A stretch of DNA of 41,078 nt from Candidatus Chlorobium antarcticum. GTDB lineage: Bacteria > Bacteroidota > Chlorobiia > Chlorobiales > Chlorobiaceae. Position 1 is the stretch's first letter. Each line of letters starts with the position of its first letter. Made by a program: the position numbers and the translations under genes. This document shows positions 34,009 through 41,078 of the stretch, one piece after another. Where the stretch lies: the NCBI GenBank assembly GCA_030765725.1, contig JAVCDF010000011.1, positions 1-41,078 of the forward strand, given 5' to 3'. The notes beneath the pieces are model-generated. The model searched no databases. It saw only the letters and a program-made list of their open reading frames with translations, and had not been told where the DNA came from.

Positions 34009-34682
34009 GCGACTGCATACAGAGTTGCCTTGATGACAGGTATCCTGTTTTCCAAGACACTAAGACAATAAAAGAGCTTCAGGCAGCAATGCGTGCGGGA
34101 GGATATAACTGCGTGCCGGTATGCCATAAAGGGAAGTTCTCCGGCATGGCCCTGCAGAACGAGCTTGAGTTGGTGGTGGAAGCGCCTGGCAAAAAGCTTC
34201 GGGATTTGACTTTTCCTGTTTCTCCCACAGCGGCTTCCAATGAGCATCTCCTGGCACTGTTTTCGCGGATGGAATTCTTTCCCGAGACTATCATTCCCGT
34301 TATTGACCCAGAAACAGGCGAGTATCTTGGTGTTGTTCATAAAGAACGCCTGTTTATGAAGATGGCCGAGGTGTTTCACCTGGTGGGCGATGCAATGACG
34401 CTGGAGCTTGAGGTTCCAGCATTCGGACTCACTGTTTCAGAGGTGATTGCAGTGCTTGAGAAGAATGATGCAACTGTGCTCAGTTTCGGATCATACCACC
34501 CTTCCCCGGAAGGGGAGAGCCGGGTGCTCATTTTGAGGCTGCAGGTTCACGATGGGTACCATCTTGTCAAAACCCTTGAGCAGTATGGCTATATGATCCG
34601 CTATGCTGCTCCATTATCGGGGGGAAATGACGATAACCTTCGCGAAAAAGCCCTTGAGTTCATACGGGTAATGGATCTGTAA
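33999..34682 (+). CDS. CBS domain protein
   Basis: A 227-aa protein. Residues about 1-125 form a tandem CBS (Bateman) module (YPVFQDTKTIKELQAAM, CVPVCHKGKFSGMA, FFPETIIPVID, YLGVVHKERLFMKMAEVF). The C-terminal half (VSEVIAVLEKNDATVLSFG, RVLILRLQVHD) is ACT-like in pattern. Such proteins sense adenosine nucleotides or similar ligands; none is known here. The ATG overlaps the end of rpiB by 10 bp, so translation is coupled. It ends 4 nt from the convergent repressor gene. Confidence 0.78.
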   Translation: MLLSDCIQSCLDDRYPVFQDTKTIKELQAAMRAGGYNCVPVCHKGKFSGMALQNELELVVEAPGKKLRDLTFPVSPTAASNEHLLALFSRMEFFPETIIPVIDPETGEYLGVVHKERLFMKMAEVFHLVGDAMTLELEVPAFGLTVSEVIAVLEKNDATVLSFGSYHPSPEGESRVLILRLQVHDGYHLVKTLEQYGYMIRYAAPLSGGNDDNLREKALEFIRVMDL

Positions 34683-34686
34683 AACA

Positions 34687-35406
34687 CTATCCGTACTGCC
34701 GCAAAGCAGCCAGTACAACCCCCATAATGCGGAAATCGCTTTCGGGCGTCACAGGAATGGGGCGGTATTTTCTGTTTTCAGGCGCCAGCGAAATTTTTCC
34801 CCCATCACTGATGCAGAGCGTTTTTACCGTTACCTCTGAATTCAGGCTTGCAATGATCACCTGGCCGTCACGGGCAGTTTCGCGCGATTCAACAAGCAGG
34901 GTATCCCCAGGCATTATTCCAATATCCATCATGCTGTCGCCCGAAACTTTCAGTGCATAGGCATTCTTCCTTCCACCTGTCCATGACTGGGGAAAATCAA
35001 GATAGCTCTCAACCTCTTCCGCGGCCATTGCAGGCATTCCTGCCGGCACTGCGCTACCGTAAAGAGGGACGCTGACAAGGGGTTTCCCGTCTTCAGTACT
35101 CTCCTGCGCATTGATGATGCGCCCTATTGCTGATTCTAGGATGTTGAGTCGTTCTGTAATGTCATTTCGGGTATTCTCTGTCTTCAGCATTGAGCCTTTT
35201 CCTGTAAGGAGCCATTCGTGGCTTACGGGAAAGCCTCTGCAGAGTTCCTCCAGCACAGAAGCGCTTGTCCCTCCCTTATTGTTCTCTATTTCCGAAACCC
35301 TGTTTCCCGAGATCCCGATTTTTGTTCCGAACTCCTCCTGACGAAGCCCGAAATGACGGCGCACTGATCTGATCCGCCTGCCGAGTGTTACTGCTGTATC
35401 CATCAC
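34687..35406 (-). CDS. XRE-S24 LexA/CI-like repressor
   Basis: A 239-aa transcription regulator. Residues about 8-60 form an XRE helix-turn-helix (RRIRSVRRHFGLRQEEFG, GISGNRVSEIEN). Residues about 110-235 form an S24 peptidase domain with Ser158 in SGDSMM and Lys195 in EVTVKTL, the catalytic dyad, and an Ala122-Gly123 bond in AVPAGMP where LexA/CI family proteins cut themselves. It could be cleaved in response to RecA filaments, and so respond to DNA damage. It sits alone, not in a prophage. The upstream region carries a perfect inverted repeat (35441-35488) over its probable promoter, suggesting autoregulation. Confidence 0.85.
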   Translation of the reverse strand: MMDTAVTLGRRIRSVRRHFGLRQEEFGTKIGISGNRVSEIENNKGGTSASVLEELCRGFPVSHEWLLTGKGSMLKTENTRNDITERLNILESAIGRIINAQESTEDGKPLVSVPLYGSAVPAGMPAMAAEEVESYLDFPQSWTGGRKNAYALKVSGDSMMDIGIMPGDTLLVESRETARDGQVIIASLNSEVTVKTLCISDGGKISLAPENRKYRPIPVTPESDFRIMGVVLAALRQYG

Positions 35407-35440
35407 TATTGAGTGTTATGTTGTAAGGAACTTCACTGAA

Positions 35441-35488
35441 TATCGGATTTATTGTAAAATGTACACGAAAAACAATTAAAATCCGATA
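35441..35488. promoter_or_regulatory. Candidate operator: 10-bp perfect inverted repeat
   Basis: TATCGGATTT (35441-35450) and AAATCCGATA (35479-35488) are perfect complements, 28 nt apart, 34 nt upstream of the repressor start. Between the arms lies TACAAT (minus strand, complement of 35451-35456), a good -10 element. Binding of the repressor to the arms would cover its own promoter. The downstream M20 gene at 35626 reads the other way and could be affected too. Confidence 0.55.
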
Positions 35489-35625
35489 ATTTTCCTGTTT
35501 TTGCGAAGCCAGCCCGTCATCTTTTTACTTTAAGGGGGTTATTTGTACCTTGCATAATTGCTTTATGGGCACCTCTATGTATTGTTGCGAGCGCTTCCCA
35601 CCCTTAACATTCAATCATTCCTTCA

Positions 35626-36849
35626 ATGAATTCAGCACCTGCGTCAGAACTTGCCGCAAGGATACAGGAGCATGCGAGCCGTCTCTATCCGGAGCTTTCC
35701 AAAGTACGGAGGGATATACACATGCATCCGGAACTCTCTTATGAAGAGGTGCGAACAACCCGTGTTGTTGGCGAGTATCTGCAGAATCTCGGCATTGAGC
35801 CCGAGCCGCCCTTTCTCGACACCGGTGTTGTAGCGCTTCTGAAAGGGGCCAGGTACAGGGAGGGCTCTCCAATTATTGCCCTTCGCGCCGATATTGACGC
35901 CCTTCCGCTGAATGAAGAGAACCAGCACGGATTCTGTTCATTGGAGGCTGGGAAAATGCATGCCTGCGGTCATGACATGCATACTGCCATGCTTCTGGGT
36001 GCGGCAGTGATTCTTTCCTCCCTTAAAGATGAGCTGGAGGGAGGCGTCCTCTTTATTTTTCAGCCCGCTGAAGAAAAAGCGCCAGGTGGAGCCAAACCTC
36101 TGATTGAAGCAGGCCTCTTCAGAAAATTCAATCCTGTTGCCATACTTGGCCAGCACTGTTTCCCGAATGTACCATCAGGAAAGGTTGCGCTGTGCCGGGG
36201 GAGCTTCATGGCGGCAACTGATGAGCTTTACTTCACGGTGTCGGGGCAGGGGGGGCACGCATCGGCCCCTCATAAGGCAGCTGATCCTGTTCTTGCGGCA
36301 GCTCACATCATAACAGCTGTTCAGCATCTTGTCAGCAGGGTGGCACCACCCCATGAGCCAGCAGTCGTTTCCATTGCCTCCATTCATGGAGGAAGTGCAC
36401 CAAACATCATTCCCTCCTCTGTGAGTATGAGTGGAACAATGAGGACTATGAACGAGGAACTTCGTGCACTCCTGCATCAGAAACTGCAGTCAACGGTGAG
36501 CCATGTGGCTGAAGGAATGGGTGTTACAGCAGAGCTTGAAATCCGCCATGGCTATCCCGCACTTGTCAATGATCCTGAAATTACCCGGCAGGCTGGCATT
36601 GCATGCACAGAGTATCTTGGCCGAGAGAATGTGCTTGACAGTGAGCCCCTGATGACGGCTGAGGACTTTGCCTATTACCTTCAGGAAATTCCCGGAACCT
36701 TCTGGCAGATTGGCACCGGAACGGAAGAGCAGGAGAGAGGCAACACGCTTCATTCGCCAACCTTTAACCCCGACGAAAAGGCGCTTGCTACAGGAGCTGG
36801 GCTTCTTGCTTACTCTGCCTGCCGTTTTCTTGAAGATAGCCGTCGCTAA
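35626..36849 (+). CDS. M20-family amidohydrolase (hippurate hydrolase type)
   Basis: A 407-aa metal-dependent peptidase or amidohydrolase of the M20D group, which hydrolyses N-acyl amino acids or related amides. It has RRDIHMHPELSYEE, metal-site residues Cys114-Gly-His116-Asp-Met-His119 (CGHDMH) and Glu149-Glu150 in PAEEKAPGG, GQGGHASAPH, and ALMTAEDFAYYLQEIPG-type sequence at the C-terminus. Length is normal. The true substrate is unknown. The start has no Shine-Dalgarno. A good hairpin terminator follows. Confidence 0.88.
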   Translation: MNSAPASELAARIQEHASRLYPELSKVRRDIHMHPELSYEEVRTTRVVGEYLQNLGIEPEPPFLDTGVVALLKGARYREGSPIIALRADIDALPLNEENQHGFCSLEAGKMHACGHDMHTAMLLGAAVILSSLKDELEGGVLFIFQPAEEKAPGGAKPLIEAGLFRKFNPVAILGQHCFPNVPSGKVALCRGSFMAATDELYFTVSGQGGHASAPHKAADPVLAAAHIITAVQHLVSRVAPPHEPAVVSIASIHGGSAPNIIPSSVSMSGTMRTMNEELRALLHQKLQSTVSHVAEGMGVTAELEIRHGYPALVNDPEITRQAGIACTEYLGRENVLDSEPLMTAEDFAYYLQEIPGTFWQIGTGTEEQERGNTLHSPTFNPDEKALATGAGLLAYSACRFLEDSRR

Positions 36850-36863
36850 AAGGTTGTAACAAA

Positions 36864-36889
36864 GAAAGGCGCCCATAAGGACGCCTTTC
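36864..36889 (+). terminator. Terminator after the M20 gene
   Basis: GAAAGGCG and CGCCTTTC form an 8-bp stem with a 10-nt loop. The stem end is A/T-rich on both sides, so it may work for both the M20 gene and the convergent fba gene (ends 36923). The T-run is short. Confidence 0.55.
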
Positions 36890-36922
36890 ACTTGTAGTCA
36901 GGTATTAATTCAAGCCATTATT

Positions 36923-37897
36923 TCAGGCTTTGCCGTCAGAACCCAGCACATTGAGGTTCTTGTGCTTGTAGAGTTCCTTGAGTGCATCGCGTGCAGGTCC
37001 GAGGTATTTTCTCGGGTCAAACTCTTCAGGTTTTTCATCCAGCACTTTGCGAATTGCAGCCGTCATTGCAAGGCGTCCGTCAGAATCAATGTTGATTTTG
37101 CAGACTGCGGATTTGGAAGCCAAACGGAGCTGGTCTTCTCCAATGCCGATTGCGTCTTTCAGTCTGCCACCGTGCTCATTGATGGTTTTAACAAGTTCCT
37201 GCGGCACTGATGATGAACCGTGAAGCACGATCGGGAAACCGGGAATTCTTTTTTCAATCTCCTGAAGGATATCAAGACGGATTTTAGGGTCTTCGCCGGG
37301 CTTGAACTTAAAGGCTCCATGCGAAGTGCCAATTGAAATGGCAAGGCTGTCGACGCCGGTTTTGGCAACGAAGTCTTCAACCTCTTCAGGCTGTGTATAG
37401 GTATGGTGAGCAGAAGAAACTTCATCTTCAATGCCTGCAAGCACGCCAAGTTCACCCTCAACGGTTACATCGTGCTGGTGGGCATATTCAACCACTTTTT
37501 TGGTCAGTGCCACATTCTCTTCGTAAGGAAGGTGTGAGCCGTCAATCATGACAGAGGAAAAGCCTGACTCAATGCAGTCTTTGCAGAGTTCAAAGGTATC
37601 GCCATGGTCAAGGTGGAGAACAATGGGAATCGGGCTACCGAGTTCTTCAGCATAAGCCACGGCACCCTGTGCAAGATAGCGGAGGAGGGTTTCATTTGCA
37701 TAGCTTCTGGCGCCTTTAGACACCTGAAGGATAACGGGAGACTTCGTTTCCGCACAGGCCATGATGATTGCCTGCATCTGCTCAAGGTTGTTGAAGTTGT
37801 AGGCCGGAATGGCATAACCACCGGTTACGGCTTTCTGGAAAAGCTCTCTGCTGTTGCAGAGACCGAGTGATTTATAGCTGACAGGCTGCTTTGGCAT
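36923..37897 (-). CDS. fba: Fructose-bisphosphate aldolase, class II
   Basis: A 324-aa class II aldolase that joins DHAP and glyceraldehyde-3-phosphate in gluconeogenesis (and splits it in glycolysis). The zinc and catalytic residues are seen: Asp97-His98 in HLDHGD, His193 in GTSHGAF and His224 in IVLHGSS. It also has VTVEGELG. The open frame extends to 37969, but GGGAG 8 nt before the ATG at 37897 and the family-like start (MPKQPVSYKSLGL) fix the start there. It is divergent from the protease gene with a palindrome between. Confidence 0.93.
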   Translation of the reverse strand: MPKQPVSYKSLGLCNSRELFQKAVTGGYAIPAYNFNNLEQMQAIIMACAETKSPVILQVSKGARSYANETLLRYLAQGAVAYAEELGSPIPIVLHLDHGDTFELCKDCIESGFSSVMIDGSHLPYEENVALTKKVVEYAHQHDVTVEGELGVLAGIEDEVSSAHHTYTQPEEVEDFVAKTGVDSLAISIGTSHGAFKFKPGEDPKIRLDILQEIEKRIPGFPIVLHGSSSVPQELVKTINEHGGRLKDAIGIGEDQLRLASKSAVCKINIDSDGRLAMTAAIRKVLDEKPEEFDPRKYLGPARDALKELYKHKNLNVLGSDGKA

Positions 37898-37985
37898 TGA
37901 ATGCGCTCCCTTTTGTATTATTATATAATTATTACTGGATGACTGCCGATTTATTTCGTAATTCATCAACTGTCGTTTATCAAGT

Positions 37986-38015
37986 GGTGCATTATATCAT
38001 ATATTTAAATGCACC
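37986..38015. promoter_or_regulatory. Palindrome between fba and the protease gene
   Basis: GGTGCATT (37986-37993) and AATGCACC (38008-38015) are perfect 8-bp arms around a 14-nt AT-only-like spacer. It is 89 nt upstream of fba and 45 nt upstream of the protease start, in a divergent promoter region. No regulator is known. Confidence 0.45.
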
Positions 38016-38059
38016 GCAACACTTAACGACAAACTCTTGCTCTCTTTTTAACTGATACG

Positions 38060-40141
38060 ATGCATAGAAAACTTCTGATATTGCTTATTGTTTCCGTGTT
38101 TGCCGGAACTGTACCTGTGTTTGCAAACAATGTGCAAATTCCCGCTTCTCCCGCAAAAGCGGCCATATTAAAGCCTACAAGGGCTCAGGAAGAGGCTGCG
38201 CGTTATATCAGCCAGTATCTTCTTGAAAACCATTATCGAAAGGTTGCTGTTGGAGATTCGCTCTCACAGGAGATTTTCAGCAGGTATATCGACAATCTTG
38301 ACGGCACTAAAAGTTACTTTATGGCCGGCGAGGTAAACAGGCTTCGTGAGCTTTATGGCAACCGGATTGATGATGAATTTCTTTCGGGACGGGCAACGGC
38401 GGGGTTTGCCATTTACAACCTGTTTCTCAAACGCGCGAATGAAAAGATGCGCTACCTGAAAGCCGCCGCCGATACAGTTCGATTTGACTTCAGAACCCCT
38501 GAGGCCCTTATTGTAAAAAGAGAAGACGACGCATGGCCCGCTGACCGAAAAGAGCTGCTGGCTTTCTGGCGAAAAGAGCTCAAATACAAGTGGCTCAACC
38601 TCAGGTATTCAGGTGAAAGCCCCAAAACCATACGCACAACGCTTGCCAAGAGCTACACAAGCCGTCTCGGCCTTCTGAAAAAGCAGAACGCCGAGGACGC
38701 CTTCAGGGCATACGCCTATGCCCTCACCACATCGTTTGACCCGCATACCGACTATTTTTCGCCTGCAGACTACGAAAACTTCCAGATAGACATGAGTCGT
38801 TCTCTTGAAGGTATCGGCGCTAAACTGCAGAGCGAAAGCGAGTATACTGTTGTTAATGAAATCATTCCCGGCGGGCCTGCGTTCAAGGCGGGGCTGCTGA
38901 AAAAAGGTGACAAGATAATCGGCGTGGGGCAGGGGAGAACGGCTGAGATTGTGGATGTTGTTGGCTGGAGAATCAACGATGTCGTCAAACTGATCCGGGG
39001 CCCAAAAGGAACCCTTGTGCGCCTTAAAATTCTCCCTGCAAGTCAGGCAGGAAGAGGGCCGTCAAGAATCATCCCGATTCAGCGCGACAAGGTCAATCTT
39101 GAGGAACAGGCCGCACACAAGAAGATAATTCAGCAGTCTGGCCGCCGGATTGGCATTATCAACATACCCTCATTTTATCTTGACTTTGAAGCTCAGAAGC
39201 GCAATAACGGCGCCTACAACAGCACCAGCCGAGATGTTGCACGCATACTCGCTGAGCTCAATGCTGCCAATGTTGACGGTATTGTTATTGACCTGCGCGA
39301 CAATGGAGGCGGCTCACTTGAGGAAGCAGTCAATGTTACCGGGCTGTTCATCTCTTCGGGCCCTGTTGTGCAGGTGAGCAACTCCACAGGGGGAAAGGGT
39401 GTTTTGAGGGATGAAGACCGTCAGGTTACCTACACTGGCCCATTGACAGTTCTTGTCAACAGGTACAGCGCCTCAGCCTCAGAAATCTTTGCGGCAGCAA
39501 TTCAGGATTACGGCAGGGGAGTCATTGTAGGTGAACGGACCTTCGGTAAGGGAACCGTTCAGAGCATCATTCGCCTTGAACGGCCTTACACACTGTTCGG
39601 AAAGCAGCCCGAACTTGGCCAGCTTAAGCTCACTATCGCAAAGTTTTACCGGATTTCAGGTGAAAGCACCCAGCATAAAGGTGTTGTGCCTGATATCTTC
39701 ATGCCCTCTCTTATCGACAACTCTGCAATCGGTGAAGACACCTACACCAGCAGTCTCCCGTGGAGCACTGTTTCAAGATCATTCTACAGCCCAAGCCTTG
39801 AAGTCTCACAGCCAATGCTCAGCGCGCTTCGTCAGAAATTTCAGGGGCGTATTCTTGGCGACCCGGCTTATCAGAGTTATCTCAAGGATGTAGCAACGCT
39901 CAATGCCATCAGAAAGAAAAAGGCAGTCTCCCTTAAGGAGTCTGTTTTCAGGGTTGAGACTGAAAAAATAAAACTGATTGAAAAACTATGGGTTCCTGAA
40001 ACTGAGGGAGACGCGAAATTACCCAAAGGCAAGGGAAGAGACATTGTGCTTGATGAAGCTGTTGGCATCACTGCCGATCTGGCTGGCATCAAGCCGGTGG
40101 GGGTGGATGCATTTGTCAATAAAGCGGCACAGATTAATTGA
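38060..40141 (+). CDS. prc: Tail-specific (carboxy-terminal processing) protease Prc
   Basis: A 693-aa periplasmic S41 protease. Residues 1-22 form a signal peptide (cleavage near VFANN). A PDZ domain lies at about 242-330 (LEGIGAKLQSE, PAFKAGLLKKGDKI) and the S41 core follows with IVIDLRDNGGGSLEEAV, catalytic Ser472 in YSASASEIF and Lys497 in FGKGTVQ, 25 residues apart as in E. coli Prc. A C-terminal DUF3340-like extension completes it. The N-terminal part has the Prc sequence YLLENHYRKV...FSRYIDNLDGTKSYF. It degrades or trims envelope proteins, and in E. coli controls MepS. The ATG has no clear Shine-Dalgarno. Confidence 0.93.
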   Translation: MHRKLLILLIVSVFAGTVPVFANNVQIPASPAKAAILKPTRAQEEAARYISQYLLENHYRKVAVGDSLSQEIFSRYIDNLDGTKSYFMAGEVNRLRELYGNRIDDEFLSGRATAGFAIYNLFLKRANEKMRYLKAAADTVRFDFRTPEALIVKREDDAWPADRKELLAFWRKELKYKWLNLRYSGESPKTIRTTLAKSYTSRLGLLKKQNAEDAFRAYAYALTTSFDPHTDYFSPADYENFQIDMSRSLEGIGAKLQSESEYTVVNEIIPGGPAFKAGLLKKGDKIIGVGQGRTAEIVDVVGWRINDVVKLIRGPKGTLVRLKILPASQAGRGPSRIIPIQRDKVNLEEQAAHKKIIQQSGRRIGIINIPSFYLDFEAQKRNNGAYNSTSRDVARILAELNAANVDGIVIDLRDNGGGSLEEAVNVTGLFISSGPVVQVSNSTGGKGVLRDEDRQVTYTGPLTVLVNRYSASASEIFAAAIQDYGRGVIVGERTFGKGTVQSIIRLERPYTLFGKQPELGQLKLTIAKFYRISGESTQHKGVVPDIFMPSLIDNSAIGEDTYTSSLPWSTVSRSFYSPSLEVSQPMLSALRQKFQGRILGDPAYQSYLKDVATLNAIRKKKAVSLKESVFRVETEKIKLIEKLWVPETEGDAKLPKGKGRDIVLDEAVGITADLAGIKPVGVDAFVNKAAQIN

Positions 40142-40154
40142 GAATATTTTCTTT

Positions 40155-40183
40155 TTGTAAATCACCTGTAATTAGACTAAACT
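40155..40183 (+). promoter_or_regulatory. Candidate sigma70 promoter for the RRM protein
   Basis: TTGTAA (40155-40160) and TAAACT (40178-40183) are 17 nt apart, a fair match to -35 and -10. Transcription from here would give a leader of about 100 nt with a hairpin at 40195-40211. Confidence 0.4.
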
Positions 40184-40194
40184 CATAATGCATT

Positions 40195-40211
40195 CAGCCA
40201 ATGGTTGGCTG
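40195..40211 (+). promoter_or_regulatory. Hairpin in the RRM gene leader
   Basis: CAGCCAA and TTGGCTG form a perfect 7-bp stem with a TGG loop, about 80 nt before the start codon. No T-run follows. It would sit near the 5' end of the mRNA and may stabilise it or sense temperature. Confidence 0.4.
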
Positions 40212-40291
40212 AGACGCTTGAAGATAATTGGTGCTATGGTTATCTGCATGCTTACCTTTTTATCACAGCACGAGTTTACTGAGATTAGACA

Positions 40292-40564
40292 ATGAACATT
40301 TATGTCGGCAACCTGCCTTACACCGCTTCTGAAGATGACCTTCGTGACGCCTTTTCCGAATTCGGACAGGTAGAGAGCGCAAACATCATCATGGACAAAT
40401 TCTCCGGCCGCTCAAAAGGTTTTGGATTTGTTGAAATGTCTGATGACGATGCTGCCCGCGAAGCCATTGAAGCCATGCACAACAAAGATCTAATGGGTCG
40501 TTCCATCATGGTCAACGAGGCTAAGCCCCGCGAAGAAAGAGCTCCCCGCCGCGATCATTACTGA
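40292..40564 (+). CDS. Small RRM RNA-binding protein
   Basis: A 90-aa single-RRM protein. RNP2 IYVGNL (3-8) and RNP1 KGFGFVEM (42-49) are complete with the aromatic residues that stack on RNA. A short basic tail (KPREERAPRRDHY) follows. Such proteins are like the Rbp family of cyanobacteria and green sulfur bacteria and are often cold-induced. It has a structured leader and a strong terminator, so it is likely a highly expressed single gene. Confidence 0.92.
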   Translation: MNIYVGNLPYTASEDDLRDAFSEFGQVESANIIMDKFSGRSKGFGFVEMSDDDAAREAIEAMHNKDLMGRSIMVNEAKPREERAPRRDHY

Positions 40565-40586
40565 TCACTGCTAAAGCAGAAGCTTC

Positions 40587-40624
40587 AAAGCCGGACAGGA
40601 TGTATTTCCTGCCCGGCTTTTTTA
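40587..40624 (+). terminator. Rho-independent terminator of the RRM gene
   Basis: AAGCCGG-CAGGA and TCCTG-CCGGCTT form a 12-bp stem with one A/C mismatch and a short loop, followed by TTTTTT. It ends the RRM transcript 25 nt past the stop. Confidence 0.9.
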
Positions 40625-41017
40625 TTGCGTATATCTCCTTACTTATGATTACCAGCATGCCGCAGAGCGGCATATTCATAACCATTGCGTTTGGTATAAG
40701 CACACTTGCATATTTTTACCAGATTTCCCATCTCCTTGGCGCTTTACCCCTTGAGTCACAATGGGATATCAACATGCTTGAGCCAGCAACTTCGGTGTAT
40801 CTGCTAGCAGGGGATGATGGCTGGGTAACTATAAGTATTTTTCTTCCAGTCAGCAGGAGAAGGATGTGCTTTTTTGTCAGATATAATTGGCTCGATTGTG
40901 CTTTTTGGAAGTATATAGTATATAATGTATAATGTATAGTGTATAAATGGATGTTGGTTCTATGGTTATGATTCCTGTATTCGCTTTATGGCGTTTTGTG
41001 CCGGCGGAGAATGCGAT
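40625..41017. other. Intergenic stretch with hairpin and TA-rich repeat
   Basis: About 390 bp without a convincing gene. An open frame (40600-40932) starts inside the terminator and has no ribosome site, so I do not call it. At 40657-40673, ATGCCGC and GCGGCAT form a perfect 7-bp stem with an AGA loop and no T-run. At 40911-40946 the sequence is a run of GTATA-like repeats (GTATATAGTATATAATG and following) that includes a perfect TATAAT at 40921-40926; with TTGTGC at 40896-40901 it may form a promoter for the gene that starts at 41018. Confidence 0.4.
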
Positions 41018-41078
41018 ATGTACAGCGATTCAATAACAGCGGTTCAGGACGATTCTCTCTTAAAGAGACAGTTCTCAC
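41018..41078 (+). CDS. Start of an unidentified gene, cut by the window end
   Basis: ATG at 41018 opens a frame of 20 codons that runs to the window edge (MYSDSITAVQDDSLLKRQFS). GGAG lies 8 nt upstream, a good ribosome site, and a TATAAT-rich promoter region is about 90 nt upstream. The short piece does not identify a family. A longer in-frame start does not exist with a better ribosome site (ATG 40988 is in frame but lacks one). Confidence 0.4.
   Translation, partial: MYSDSITAVQDDSLLKRQFS

Noticed and set aside
40600-40932. 110-aa open frame at the right end
   Set aside because: It starts inside the RRM terminator loop, has no Shine-Dalgarno, and its hydrophobic part matches no family I know.
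1-41078. CRISPR array or insertion sequence
   Set aside because: I saw no regularly spaced repeats and no transposase with terminal inverted repeats in the window.

Overview
The window looks like chromosomal DNA of a green sulfur bacterium (Chlorobiaceae, Chlorobium/Pelodictyon-like). I infer this from the overall feel of the proteins (periplasmic DsrE-like protein, class II aldolase, Prc protease, paired cNMP/CBS/DUF294 and DnaQ proteins) and moderate GC content. No rRNA or photosynthesis gene is present to prove it. Coding density is high and most of the window is ordinary core genome.

Left edge (1-2220): an accessory relic. A C-terminally truncated restriction-type nuclease and a broken P4-type tyrosine integrase lie directly behind a tRNA-Cys(GCA) gene, the usual layout of a genomic island inserted at a tRNA 3' end. 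The integrase has a frameshift and an internal deletion, so the island is probably immobile. Positions 2394-7398 hold rmuC and, on the minus strand, a probable operon sulP - usp - rhlE (SulP anion transporter, tandem universal stress protein, DEAD-box RNA helicase).

Positions 7637-16087 are a tight recC-recB-recD operon for exodeoxyribonuclease V. All helicase motifs and the RecB nuclease residues are intact. Next come a secreted DsrE-like protein behind a hairpin-rich leader, a YdcF-like DUF218 membrane protein and a DUF389 membrane protein. On the minus strand (19068-22808) follows a tightly packed trio: a CYTH-like/CHAD protein, an orphan ParA-type ATPase one nucleotide downstream, and an MltF-like lytic transglycosylase. 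This trio is the best candidate for an undescribed system. CHAD domains bind polyphosphate and ParA ATPases position cellular cargo, so it may organise polyphosphate granules.

Positions 23069-27852 form a plus-strand run: solitary BMP-family lipoprotein, NAD-dependent epimerase, cNMP-CBS-DUF294 protein and DnaQ-like exonuclease. A minus-strand run follows (28658-28937 and 29081-30400) with a methyltransferase, a 64-aa basic protein and dihydroorotase, then a decayed fumarylacetoacetate hydrolase fragment. Positions 30798-34682 hold 5-formyltetrahydrofolate cyclo-ligase, polyphosphate kinase, ribose-5-phosphate isomerase B and a CBS protein, in near-contiguous order.

The right part holds a XRE-S24 (LexA/CI-like) repressor with a perfect 10-bp inverted repeat over its promoter, an M20 amidohydrolase, class II fructose-bisphosphate aldolase divergent from a tail-specific protease, a small RRM protein with a structured leader, and the first codons of a gene that runs off the window.
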